Source: an uncultured Blautia sp. (GTDB taxonomy: Bacteria > Bacillota > Clostridia > Lachnospirales > Lachnospiraceae). Taken from it: a stretch of 64,000 bases of DNA. This document shows, one piece after another, positions 49,285-57,823 of the stretch. The translations under genes were made by a program, and so were the position numbers. Position 1 is the first letter of the stretch; every line of letters begins with the position of its first letter. The stretch spans positions 3,341 through 67,340 of the forward strand of contig NZ_CALFLA010000056.1 in NCBI RefSeq assembly GCF_937880195.1, written 5' to 3'. The notes below the pieces were generated by a model that was given only the letters and a program-made list of their open reading frames with translations, was not told the origin of the DNA and did not search any database.

Positions 49285-51384
49285 ATGGAAAAAAATATTC
49301 CTGAAATGTATGGAAGCCTTGTTTTTAATGACAGGATCATGCGAAACAAATTGCCGAAAGATATGTACAAGGCTCTGAAAAAAACCATTCAAAATGGTAC
49401 GCATCTGGAATTGGACGTTGCCAATTCTGTTGCTGTGGCAATGAAGGAATGGGCTATTGAAAATGGGGCAACCCATTACACCCATTGGTTCCAGCCAATG
49501 ACAAATTTTACAGCAGAAAAACATGACAGTTTTATTTCTCCTGCCGGAGACGGACAGATTATCATGGATTTTTCCGGAAAAGAGCTTGTGAAAGGAGAAC
49601 CGGACGCTTCCAGTTTCCCATCAGGCGGACTACGCGCAACCTTTGAGGCAAGAGGTTATACTGCGTGGGATCCTACCTCTCCTGCCTTTATCAAAGACCG
49701 AACTCTCTATATTCCTACTGCTTTCTGTTCATACAGCGGCGAGGCTCTTGATAAAAAAACACCGCTTCTCCGCTCCATGGATACACTGAATAAGGAAGCA
49801 GTAAAGATCCTGCATCTTCTAGGAAACACGGAAGTCAGACATATCAACACTACTGTAGGACCGGAACAGGAATATTTTCTTGTAGATAAGGAGCTTTATA
49901 ATAAAAGAAAGGATCTTATCTTCTGCGGCCGTACTTTAATCGGAGCTCCTGCTCCAAAAGGCCAGGAAATGGAAGATCACTATTTTGGTACTCTGAAGCC
50001 CCGTGTATCTGCATACATGCATGATCTGGATGAAGAACTCTGGAAGCTTGGCATCCCTGCAAAAACAAAGCATAACGAAGTTGCTCCTGCACAACATGAG
50101 CTGGCGCCTGTTTTTGACACTACCAACGTAGCTGTGGATCACAATCAGCTTACAATGGAGATTATGAAAAAAGTAGCTGACAGACATAATCTTGTGTGTC
50201 TTCTTCATGAAAAGCCTTTTGAAGGCATCAACGGCAGCGGCAAGCATAACAACTGGTCTATGGTCACTGATACCGGTGTCAATCTTCTCGATCCCGGCAA
50301 GACCCCTGCTGAGAACACACAGTTTCTTGTTTTTCTTGTAGCAGTTATCAAAGCAGTAGACGAATATGCAGATCTTCTCAGAATTTCAGTTGCAAGCGCC
50401 GGAAATGACCATCGGCTTGGCGCCAACGAAGCGCCGCCTGCAGTTGTATCTGTTTTTCTTGGCGATGAATTGACAGAAGTTTTAAAGGCTATTGAAAATG
50501 ATGAATACTTCAGCAGCCATGATTCTGTACAGATGGATATTGGAGCAAAGGTTCTTCCTCATTTTATAAAAGATAACACTGACAGAAACCGTACTTCCCC
50601 ATTTGCCTTTACTGGAAACAAGTTTGAATTCCGTATGCTTGGATCCTCTTCTTCTGTGGCAAACCCAAATATTATTCTGAATACTGCTGTTGCCGAAGCG
50701 CTGCGTCAGTTCTCTCAGAAGCTGTGCAATGTTCCTAGTGACAAAATGGAAAAGGCAGTACATAATCTTCTGAAGGAAACTGTCACAGAACACAAAAAAA
50801 TCATTTTTAACGGCAATGGATATACAGAAGAATGGATCAAAGAAGCGGCAGACCGCGGACTTTACAATCTAGTTTCCACACCGGATGCTCTGCCTCACTT
50901 TACAGATAAAAAAAATAAAGAACTTTTGATCTCACATAAGATCTTTACAGAATCTGAGCTTTATTCCCGTTATGAGATCAAGCTGGAAAACTATGTAAAA
51001 ACACTTCATATTGAGTCCTGCACCATGGCTGAAATCATTCAAAAGGATATGCTTCCTGCAGTCTGCACTTATATGGAAAAGCTTGCTCAGACAGCAGCTC
51101 TTAAAAAATCTGTAGTTCCGGATATTTCTGTTTCCAGTGAGGCTGCTCTTTTGAAAAAACTGACAGCTCTTTCAGAATCCATGACGGAAAAGCTGGATGT
51201 ACTGAAAGCCGATACTTTAAAGGCTCAGGAAGCTTCTGAGCTTCTGGAAAGCGCCAAAATTTATCAGAAAACTGTCCTGAAAGATATGGATGAACTAAGA
51301 AGGTCTGCCGATGATGCAGAAACACTGATTCCAGATTCTTTACTTCCATATCCAACTTACGGAAAGCTTCTGTTTTCTGTATAA
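49285..51384 (+). CDS. glnN: Glutamine synthetase, type III (GlnN)
   Basis: 699 residues, the large GSIII class common in Bacteroidetes and Clostridia, distinct from the GSI at 38 kb. N-terminal G-S-L-V-F-N-D and the G-G-L-R-A-T-F-E-A-R-G-Y-T-A-W-D-P segment are GSIII signatures. The active-site part has G-P-E-Q-E-Y-F-L, N-E-V-A-P-A-Q-H-E and G-I-N-G-S-G-K-H-N-N-W-S. AAAGGAG precedes the ATG. Sits between a leader attenuator and an ammonium transporter-PII gene, so probably expressed under nitrogen limitation. Confidence 0.95.
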   Translation: MEKNIPEMYGSLVFNDRIMRNKLPKDMYKALKKTIQNGTHLELDVANSVAVAMKEWAIENGATHYTHWFQPMTNFTAEKHDSFISPAGDGQIIMDFSGKELVKGEPDASSFPSGGLRATFEARGYTAWDPTSPAFIKDRTLYIPTAFCSYSGEALDKKTPLLRSMDTLNKEAVKILHLLGNTEVRHINTTVGPEQEYFLVDKELYNKRKDLIFCGRTLIGAPAPKGQEMEDHYFGTLKPRVSAYMHDLDEELWKLGIPAKTKHNEVAPAQHELAPVFDTTNVAVDHNQLTMEIMKKVADRHNLVCLLHEKPFEGINGSGKHNNWSMVTDTGVNLLDPGKTPAENTQFLVFLVAVIKAVDEYADLLRISVASAGNDHRLGANEAPPAVVSVFLGDELTEVLKAIENDEYFSSHDSVQMDIGAKVLPHFIKDNTDRNRTSPFAFTGNKFEFRMLGSSSSVANPNIILNTAVAEALRQFSQKLCNVPSDKMEKAVHNLLKETVTEHKKIIFNGNGYTEEWIKEAADRGLYNLVSTPDALPHFTDKKNKELLISHKIFTESELYSRYEIKLENYVKTLHIESCTMAEIIQKDMLPAVCTYMEKLAQTAALKKSVVPDISVSSEAALLKKLTALSESMTEKLDVLKADTLKAQEASELLESAKIYQKTVLKDMDELRRSADDAETLIPDSLLPYPTYGKLLFSV

Positions 51385-51488
51385 GGTTTGTATTATTCAC
51401 ATAAATCCGGTAAATACAGAGGATATCACGCAAGTCGTACTTGCTCATTTTTGATTATCGATTTCCTCATCCATTCAGCATACATCAT

Positions 51489-51500
51489 GAAGATATCTTC
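51489..51500. promoter_or_regulatory. Perfect palindrome between glnN and the ammonium transporter gene
   Basis: GAAGATATCTTC, 12 bp, about 100 bp before the transporter start. Possible operator; a second weak hairpin (GCAAGT/ACTTGC, near 51430) might end glnN. No clear promoter is visible in the 207-bp gap; the best -10 is TATTAA near 51510. Confidence 0.3.
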
Positions 51501-51530
51501 TGTTTTACATATTAAAAATGTTCGTAAAGG

Positions 51531-51562
51531 CGCGAGAAAATTTAATTTTCCCGCGTTTTTTC
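51531..51562 (+). terminator. Hairpin/attenuator upstream of the ammonium transporter gene
   Basis: CGCGAGAAAATT pairs with AATTTTCCCGCG (one A-C mismatch) with a tiny loop, then six T. It is about 150 nt after the glnN stop but only 30 nt before the transporter start, the placement of an attenuator. Confidence 0.75.
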
Positions 51563-51591
51563 GATAATAAAAGGAAAAGGGGAGATTTATT

Positions 51592-53328
51592 ATGGAATTT
51601 TCAGCAGTAAACACAATCTGGGTTTTAGTTGGAGCCGCACTTGTATTTTTTATGCAGGCCGGATTTGCAATGGTTGAAACAGGCTTTACCAGGGCAAAAA
51701 ATGCAGGTAATATCATAATGAAAAACCTGATGGACTTCTGTATTGGCACGCCAACCTTCTGGATCATTGGATTTGGTATTATGTTCGGAGCCGGAAACGG
51801 TTTCTTTGGTTCCATTCATGGAATCGCATCTGAAGCAAATTATGGAAACGCAATGCTTCCTGATGGAGTTCCTTTTTGGGCCTTTCTGATTTTTCAGACT
51901 GTTTTCTGTGCAACTTCTGCCACTATTGTTTCTGGTGCCATGGCAGAGCGTACCAAATTTTCTGCATACTGTGTATATAGTTTTCTGATCAGTCTTATCG
52001 TTTATCCAGTATCCGGACACTGGATCTGGGGCGGCGGTTTTATCAGCCAGATGGGCTTTCATGATTTTGCCGGTTCCTGTGCCGTACATATGGTCGGAGG
52101 CGTTGCCGCCTTTATCGGAGCGCTGATCCTTGGTCCCCGTATTGGCAAATACTCAAAAAGCGGAAAATCAAAAGCAATTCCGGGGCACAACCTGACAGTA
52201 GGTGCACTTGGCGTATTTATTCTCTGGTTCTGCTGGTTTGGATTTAACGGTGCTTCTACTGTAAGCATGGAAGGAGATGCCATTGTCACTGCAGGAAAGA
52301 TCTTTGTAAACACTAACCTGGCAGCAGCGGTTGCTACTGTTGCAGTTATGTTTATTACCTGGATCCGCTACAAAAAACCGGATGTATCCATGTCCTTAAA
52401 CGGTTCCCTTGCCGGTCTGGTAGCTGTCACTGCTGCATGTGATACTGTTTCTCCTGTATCCGCAGCCCTTATCGGTATTATTTCTGGTTTCATTGTTGTT
52501 TTTGGTATTGAATTTATTGACAAAGTATTAAAAGTAGACGATCCTGTAGGTGCTGTAGGCGTTCACGCATTAAACGGGGCTTTTGGAACTATTGCCGTTG
52601 GTCTTTTTTCTGACGGTACCGGAACCGGGTGGAAAGGCCTTCTTACAGGAGGCGGCTTTCACGGATTCGGTGTACAGCTTCTCGGAATGTGCATTACCAT
52701 TGCATGGGTTGCTGTTACCATGACGATTATTTTCCAGACAATCAAGCATACCATTGGTCTTCGTGTTTCTCCTGAGGAGGAGATTGCCGGTCTGGACGGA
52801 AAAGAGCATGGACTTACAAGCGCTTATGACGGCTTTGTTGTTCATGATACCATGTCTCCGGTTCCTGTTCCCATGGGCGTAACAAAAAACACCTCTGCTT
52901 CCAATCTTTCAGCTGCTTCTGCTCCTGCAGAAGCCATTCCTGAAATCCCGGCGGAGGGAATACATAAGCTGACAAAAGTTGTTATTATTACCCGTCAAAA
53001 TAAGCTTGAAGATTTCATGCATGCCATGAATGAAATCGGAGTAACAGGAATCACAATTACAAATGTTATGGGCTGCGGCGTACAAAAAGGCGCACATACC
53101 TACTACCGTGGCATTGAAATGGATATGAATCTTCTTCCAAAAATCAAGATTGAAATTGTGGTCAGTCTTGTTCCGGTTCAGGCTGTTATTAAAGCAGCAA
53201 AAGAAGTGCTTCATACCGGTCAGTACGGAGACGGAAAAGTATTTGTCTATGATATCGAAAACGTGGTAAAGATCCGTACCGGTGAAGAAGGCTATCTGGC
53301 TCTTCAGGATACTCAGCCTCTGGATTAA
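51592..53328 (+). CDS. amt: Ammonium transporter fused to a PII signalling domain
   Basis: 578 residues. Residues 1-400 form an Amt/MEP/Rh channel with eleven or so membrane segments (H-M-V-G-G-V-A-A-F and H-A-L-N-G-A-F-G are the twin-His regions). A Ser/Ala/Pro linker (about 420-458) leads to a complete PII/GlnK domain (about 460-572) with T-loop G-C-G-V-Q-K-G..Y-Y-R-G-I-E and the C-terminal T-G-x-x-G-D-G-K-V-F-V. PII normally plugs Amt when nitrogen is ample; here it is covalently attached. The position of the uridylylated Tyr51 of classical PII is Met510, so regulation is probably by ligand binding alone. Confidence 0.94.
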   Translation: MEFSAVNTIWVLVGAALVFFMQAGFAMVETGFTRAKNAGNIIMKNLMDFCIGTPTFWIIGFGIMFGAGNGFFGSIHGIASEANYGNAMLPDGVPFWAFLIFQTVFCATSATIVSGAMAERTKFSAYCVYSFLISLIVYPVSGHWIWGGGFISQMGFHDFAGSCAVHMVGGVAAFIGALILGPRIGKYSKSGKSKAIPGHNLTVGALGVFILWFCWFGFNGASTVSMEGDAIVTAGKIFVNTNLAAAVATVAVMFITWIRYKKPDVSMSLNGSLAGLVAVTAACDTVSPVSAALIGIISGFIVVFGIEFIDKVLKVDDPVGAVGVHALNGAFGTIAVGLFSDGTGTGWKGLLTGGGFHGFGVQLLGMCITIAWVAVTMTIIFQTIKHTIGLRVSPEEEIAGLDGKEHGLTSAYDGFVVHDTMSPVPVPMGVTKNTSASNLSAASAPAEAIPEIPAEGIHKLTKVVIITRQNKLEDFMHAMNEIGVTGITITNVMGCGVQKGAHTYYRGIEMDMNLLPKIKIEIVVSLVPVQAVIKAAKEVLHTGQYGDGKVFVYDIENVVKIRTGEEGYLALQDTQPLD

Positions 53329-53350
53329 TGTTTGGATCCTGAACTCACAT

Positions 53351-53387
53351 AAAAAGGTTGTGGCTCAAATGAACCACAACCTTTTTT
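53351..53387. terminator. Bidirectional terminator between amt and metF
   Basis: Stem AAAAAGGTTGTGG / CCACAACCTTTTTT with a short loop, serving the converging amt and metF genes. Confidence 0.92.
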
Positions 53388-53412
53388 CACTTTAAAGCTG
53401 ATTCTATATAGA

Positions 53413-54291
53413 TCAGATTCCGGCCAGTTTCAGAACTTCCGGTACTTTAGACTCCCAGCCAAGAGCCATAATATGTACGCCCTGGCAGTACGGCTTACAT
53501 TCGCGAATAATGCGGGCAGCAATCTCTACACCTGTAATGCCGGCCTTTGTCTTTTCTTTATCTGCCTTCAGTTCATTGATCATATCTTCTGGAACATGAA
53601 CACCTGCAACATTGGCGTTCATAAATCTTGCCATTCCTACGGATTTAGGAATGATAATACCAATCTGTACCGGTTTGCCGAACTGTTTTGCTTTTTCCAT
53701 AAATTTAATAAATTTCTCCGGCTCAAAAACAGCCTGAGTCTGGAAATAATCAGCGCCTGCGCGAACCTTACGCTCCATTTTTGCAAGCTGGGCATCTACA
53801 GAATCGCTGCATGGAGAAACAACAGCTCCCTTTGCAAATTTAGGCGGCTCCCCAACCAGAGCGTTTCCGCCAAGGTCAACGCCCTCTTCCAGCTGTCTTA
53901 CCGCATGGATAAGGGAAACAGAATCAAGATCAAACACTGGTTTTGCCTGCGGATGGTCGCCCATCTTGGTATGGTCGCCTGTCAGAAGCAGCAGATTCTC
54001 AATTCCAAGCATTGCTGCGCTTAAAAGATCTGACTGCAGTGCAATACGGTTTCTGTCACGGCAGGTAAGCTGGAAAATAGGAGTAAGTCCCTCATCTTTA
54101 AGAGCCTTACATACGCCCAGTGAGCCAAGACGCATAACAGAAGACTGATTATCTGTTACATTTACTGCTGTAATATCACTTAAATATGTTTTTGCTTCTT
54201 CCAGCAATCCCTCAATATGAATTCCTTTCGGCGGTCCTACTTCCGCTGTTACTGCAAATTCACCACGTTCAAATGCTTCAGTAATTTTCAT
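53413..54291 (-). CDS. metF: Methylenetetrahydrofolate reductase, MetF subunit
   Basis: 292 residues. TIM-barrel flavoprotein that reduces methylene- to methyl-tetrahydrofolate. F-x-V-T-A-E-V-G-P-P-K-G at the N-terminus, N-L-L-L-L-T-G-D-H in the FAD region and G-A-D-Y-F-Q-T-Q-A-V-F are family features. In acetogens it works in a complex with MetV and RnfC2 in the methyl branch of the Wood-Ljungdahl pathway; all three genes are adjacent here. It is last in the operon, 38 nt after metV. Confidence 0.94.
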   Translation of the reverse strand: MKITEAFERGEFAVTAEVGPPKGIHIEGLLEEAKTYLSDITAVNVTDNQSSVMRLGSLGVCKALKDEGLTPIFQLTCRDRNRIALQSDLLSAAMLGIENLLLLTGDHTKMGDHPQAKPVFDLDSVSLIHAVRQLEEGVDLGGNALVGEPPKFAKGAVVSPCSDSVDAQLAKMERKVRAGADYFQTQAVFEPEKFIKFMEKAKQFGKPVQIGIIIPKSVGMARFMNANVAGVHVPEDMINELKADKEKTKAGITGVEIAARIIRECKPYCQGVHIMALGWESKVPEVLKLAGI

Positions 54292-54329
54292 TGTACATTG
54301 CTCCTACTCTATAAATTTTAACCGTTGTC

Positions 54330-54953
54330 TTATTTGGACACTTCGTCATCTGTTGCAAAATTACGGATCTGTGTGGAACATTTCAGCACGTCCAGACGTC
54401 CGATCTGAGCAAGCCGTCTGTAGATACGTTCCCATCCGCACTCCATCTCACTGTCCACTTCGCATTTGCCGTCCTTACATCCGCCGCACTGTCCGTTGAC
54501 AAGGCTCTTGGAGCAGGCAGTAATCGGGCAGATGCCGCCGGTTAAGTTCAGGTAACACTCGCCGCACTGGTCACAGTCATATTCCAGCGGAGTCACTCCC
54601 TGGAAGCCTGGAAGAGGATAAGTATCACAAGCTGCATATACCGGCTTGTCTTCCAGGTATTCTGCAATTGTCTGTACGCCCACTCCACAGGAAAGAACAA
54701 GTACAGCGTCTGCTTCATCAATCTCGCTTCTGTGCTTTTCAAGGCGCAGCTTCATGTTTTCTGGGTTACAGATATAGTCAGTTGTAATAAATCCAGTCAG
54801 CTTCCCGTCAGCAGCAAGCTCCTTACGGAGTTCTACGGATTCCTTTTCCGGGAAATGGACTTCCTTACATCCCTGGCAGTTGATCATAAAAACTTTTTTT
54901 CCGTCCACCAGTGATGCGATAATTTCTTTTGCTTTCAGTTCAGTAATCAGCAT
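54330..54953 (-). CDS. metV: Methylenetetrahydrofolate reductase accessory subunit MetV
   Basis: 207 residues. Zinc/iron-sulfur-binding partner of acetogen MetF. Cys-rich core C-D-Q-C-G-E-C-Y-L-N-L-T-G-G-I-C-P-I and C-S-K-S-L-V-N-G-Q-C-G-G, then W-E-R-I-Y-R-R-L. This half is nearly duplicated in the N-terminus of the upstream RnfC2 protein. Starts one base after the rnfC2 stop, so the two are coupled. Confidence 0.9.
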   Translation of the reverse strand: MLITELKAKEIIASLVDGKKVFMINCQGCKEVHFPEKESVELRKELAADGKLTGFITTDYICNPENMKLRLEKHRSEIDEADAVLVLSCGVGVQTIAEYLEDKPVYAACDTYPLPGFQGVTPLEYDCDQCGECYLNLTGGICPITACSKSLVNGQCGGCKDGKCEVDSEMECGWERIYRRLAQIGRLDVLKCSTQIRNFATDDEVSK

Positions 54954-54954
54954 A

Positions 54955-56919
54955 TCACTTCATCTCCCTTATCGCATTTTTTCCGGCTTTGATCTTGCTT
55001 ACTAACGGAATCTTGGAAGAACAGATAAATTCACAGGAACGGCATTCTACACAATCCATAACATTCATGTCCTTCATTCCCTGCCAGTTCTGTTCATCCG
55101 CATATTTTGCAAAATACAGCGGAGAAAGTTCCATAGGACAGACGTCTACGCAGCGTCCGCACTTGATACATTCCACAGTTTCTGTCTGGTCTGTATCAAT
55201 GGCAATGATTCCGTTGGATCCCTTCATCATAGGAACATTAAGATCTGTCAGTTCAAATCCCATCATTGGTCCGCCCATTTTGATCTGAACGTCTTCATCT
55301 GTTGTACCGCCGCAGTAATCAACCATCTCTTTTACACTGGTACCAATCTTCACAATGAAGTTGCCAGGATTTTTGATCTTCTCGCCTGTTACGGTAGCAA
55401 CACGCTCGATCAGAGGCATTCCTGTCTGGATCGCATCGGAAATTGCCTTCACAGTGCTGATGTTGCTGACTACCACGCCTACATCTGCCGGCAATCCGCC
55501 GCGAGGCACAGTTCTTCCCATTACACGTTTGATCAGAGTTTTCTCTGCGCCCTGAGGATATTTTGTCTTGGCTGTTACAACCTCAATATTTTCACAGTCA
55601 GCAAGTTTCTCTTCCATAAGGGCAATGGCATCCGGCTTATTATCTTCAATTACAATGATACCCTTCTGGGCGTCTACTGTTTTAAGCACAGCCTTAAGAC
55701 CATAAATAATGTCATCTGCATACTCGAGAAGCACTCTGTGGTCTGCAGTAAGAAGAGGCTCGCATTCGCATCCGTTCAGAAGAACTGCTTCAATAGGTTT
55801 ATTCGGTTTCAGTTTTACTGCTGTTGGGAAACCAGCGCCTCCCATACCTACGATGCCTGCTTCCCGGACAATTTCGATAATCTCGTCTGGTGTCAGCTCC
55901 TCATATCCTTTGTGTGGCTTCACAGATTCATGCAGAGTGTTTTTACCGTCGGATTCGATCACAACAGCCATTACTTCGCCGCCTCTGGTAGCGTGAAGAC
56001 GAGGCTCCACTGCAACTACTGTTCCGCTTACGCTGGAATGAACCGGAGCGCTGATAAATGCTGACGCTTCTCCGATCTTCTGTCCTACCTTAACGGTATC
56101 TCCCACCTGCACAACCGGAGTGGCCGGAGCGCCCAGGTGCTGCGACATGGAAATCACAACAGTTTTTGGTTCCGGGAATCTCTCCAGAGAAATATGCTCG
56201 CTGAGTTCCTTGCGTTCTGAAGGATGAACGCCGCCGTAGTAGCCTGCGCATCTGTCTTCGCGAACAGCGTTTACATATTCGCGAATCACATTTACATTAA
56301 CCTTGGAATAGTCCCGGATCTGTACTGGCTGGTTTAAAAATTCCTCCAGCCGTCCCTGTTTCTCAAGACGTCTGTAAATCTTTTCCCATGCGCAGTCCTT
56401 ATCGCCGTTTACTTCACATTTACCATCCTTGGCTCCTCCGCACTGTCCGTTGACAAGGCTCTTAGAACAATCCACGATGGGGCAGATACCACCTGTAATG
56501 TTCAGATAGCACTGTGCGCATGCGTCACAGCTCTTCTTTGTAAGAGCCATACCATGGTGTCCGGTATAGTTCAGAGAATTACTTGCTGCATATACAGGCT
56601 TCCCTGCAAGATCTGCAACAGTCTGGATTCCCAGTCCGCAGGAGATCACGATCACATTGTCTGTTCCCTCCGGAATGATATCGGCAAGATTCTTTTCTGT
56701 ATGATGCTTATTGCACAGGAAGTCCACTCTGACACTGCCTGTAACAGTCTTGCCCTGTTCCGCAGCAAATTTCTCAAACTCGCTGCATTCCGGTTCGTCA
56801 ATGGTTTCAAATTCCTTAAAGCATTTGTTGCAGGCAACCACGAACAGGTTATCCTTATCGGCTAATAACTCTGCCAGTTCATCATTGCTTTTTAACTTGT
56901 ACTTGGTGTAGTTTTCCAA
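54955..56919 (-). CDS. rnfC2: RnfC2-type NADH/electron-transfer subunit with N-terminal MetV-like domain
   Basis: 654 residues from a TTG start at 56919, which has AAGGAAGGTGAG just upstream; an alternative GTG at 56949 has a poorer site. Residues 1-200 are a MetV-like Cys-rich domain (C-D-A-C-A-Q-C-Y-L-N-I-T-G-G-I-C-P-I). From about 235 it is an RnfC module: a lipoyl-like beta domain, the FMN/NADH region with G-G-A-G-F-P-T and G-C-E-C-E-P-L-L, and two C-terminal [4Fe-4S] motifs C-x2-C-x2-C-x3-C. In acetogens such a protein joins MetF and MetV to form methylenetetrahydrofolate reductase. It is a fusion relative to bona fide RnfC of the membrane Rnf complex, and no other rnf gene is present. 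Confidence 0.88.
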   Translation of the reverse strand: MENYTKYKLKSNDELAELLADKDNLFVVACNKCFKEFETIDEPECSEFEKFAAEQGKTVTGSVRVDFLCNKHHTEKNLADIIPEGTDNVIVISCGLGIQTVADLAGKPVYAASNSLNYTGHHGMALTKKSCDACAQCYLNITGGICPIVDCSKSLVNGQCGGAKDGKCEVNGDKDCAWEKIYRRLEKQGRLEEFLNQPVQIRDYSKVNVNVIREYVNAVREDRCAGYYGGVHPSERKELSEHISLERFPEPKTVVISMSQHLGAPATPVVQVGDTVKVGQKIGEASAFISAPVHSSVSGTVVAVEPRLHATRGGEVMAVVIESDGKNTLHESVKPHKGYEELTPDEIIEIVREAGIVGMGGAGFPTAVKLKPNKPIEAVLLNGCECEPLLTADHRVLLEYADDIIYGLKAVLKTVDAQKGIIVIEDNKPDAIALMEEKLADCENIEVVTAKTKYPQGAEKTLIKRVMGRTVPRGGLPADVGVVVSNISTVKAISDAIQTGMPLIERVATVTGEKIKNPGNFIVKIGTSVKEMVDYCGGTTDEDVQIKMGGPMMGFELTDLNVPMMKGSNGIIAIDTDQTETVECIKCGRCVDVCPMELSPLYFAKYADEQNWQGMKDMNVMDCVECRSCEFICSSKIPLVSKIKAGKNAIREMK

Positions 56920-57122
56920 TTGCTCACCTTCCTTATCGAATTGATACACAAACCTTCCGCTTCATTGTTACACGGTTTCCCCTCTGCCTTAGAATAACCG
57001 GATACAATTCACCTAGCTTGCAGTTAATACACTTTAGTATAACATATATTAGCCATATTTTCCAGTTTAAATATCGCTTTTACGACACAAATATACATTG
57101 TATACAAATTTTATCCTTTTAC

Positions 57123-57770
57123 TTATTCTTCTCGTTTCAGTCTTGGAAGATTCCATCTGTAATGCGCAGCAAGGTAACGGATAAGCATCACCACTGCCGA
57201 GGCTCCTACCATAGCTGCCACTGTTCCAAAGCTGCGGTACAGGTAAACACAGGAAAAAGCCCCTACAATAGACGCGCAGGCATAAATGTGTTTTACAAAA
57301 ATATAAGGAGGAACTCCTGCCATCATATCTCTTAAAAGACCGCCTCCAACTCCTGTGATCGTCCCAAGAAATACCAGCAGGAAAGTATTGTCCACATATC
57401 CGTGACGGATTCCTGTATTGACGCCTACCACAGTAAAAATCCCAAGTCCAATGGTATCCATGATAAGCATAAATTTGTCATAGATTTCCCGGAAATGTCC
57501 CTCCAGCAGTTCTTTTTTCAGATATAAAACTCCAAATACCACACAAGAAGTCAAGGTTGCCACAATAGTGTATACAGGCTTTTGAAACATCCCCGGAGGT
57601 ATGATCCCAAGAACAATATCACGGATCATTCCTCCTCCAACCGAAGTTACAACGCCCAATACGCAGACTCCAAAAATGTCCATGCGCCGACCTACGCCTA
57701 CCATTGCGCCGGAGGCTGCAAAAGCAACAGTTCCTATAATTTCCATAATAAATGTTATAATTTCCTGCAT
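57123..57770 (-). CDS. TRIC/UPF0126-family cation channel-like membrane protein
   Basis: 215 residues, about seven membrane segments in two repeats of the UPF0126 domain. Each repeat holds G-V-V-T/I-x-V-G-G-G-x-x-R-D, the glycine-rich signature of bacterial TRIC channels (prokaryotic relatives of trimeric intracellular cation channels). The physiological ion is not known for this protein; some relatives are linked to glycine uptake. About 170 bp to its right (minus-strand upstream) lies the unrelated MATE gene. Confidence 0.9.
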   Translation of the reverse strand: MQEIITFIMEIIGTVAFAASGAMVGVGRRMDIFGVCVLGVVTSVGGGMIRDIVLGIIPPGMFQKPVYTIVATLTSCVVFGVLYLKKELLEGHFREIYDKFMLIMDTIGLGIFTVVGVNTGIRHGYVDNTFLLVFLGTITGVGGGLLRDMMAGVPPYIFVKHIYACASIVGAFSCVYLYRSFGTVAAMVGASAVVMLIRYLAAHYRWNLPRLKREE

Positions 57771-57823
57771 ATTAAAAAACTCCCCTGAAGCATTATTTTA
57801 TTTTTCTGACTGTTCCTGCCATA

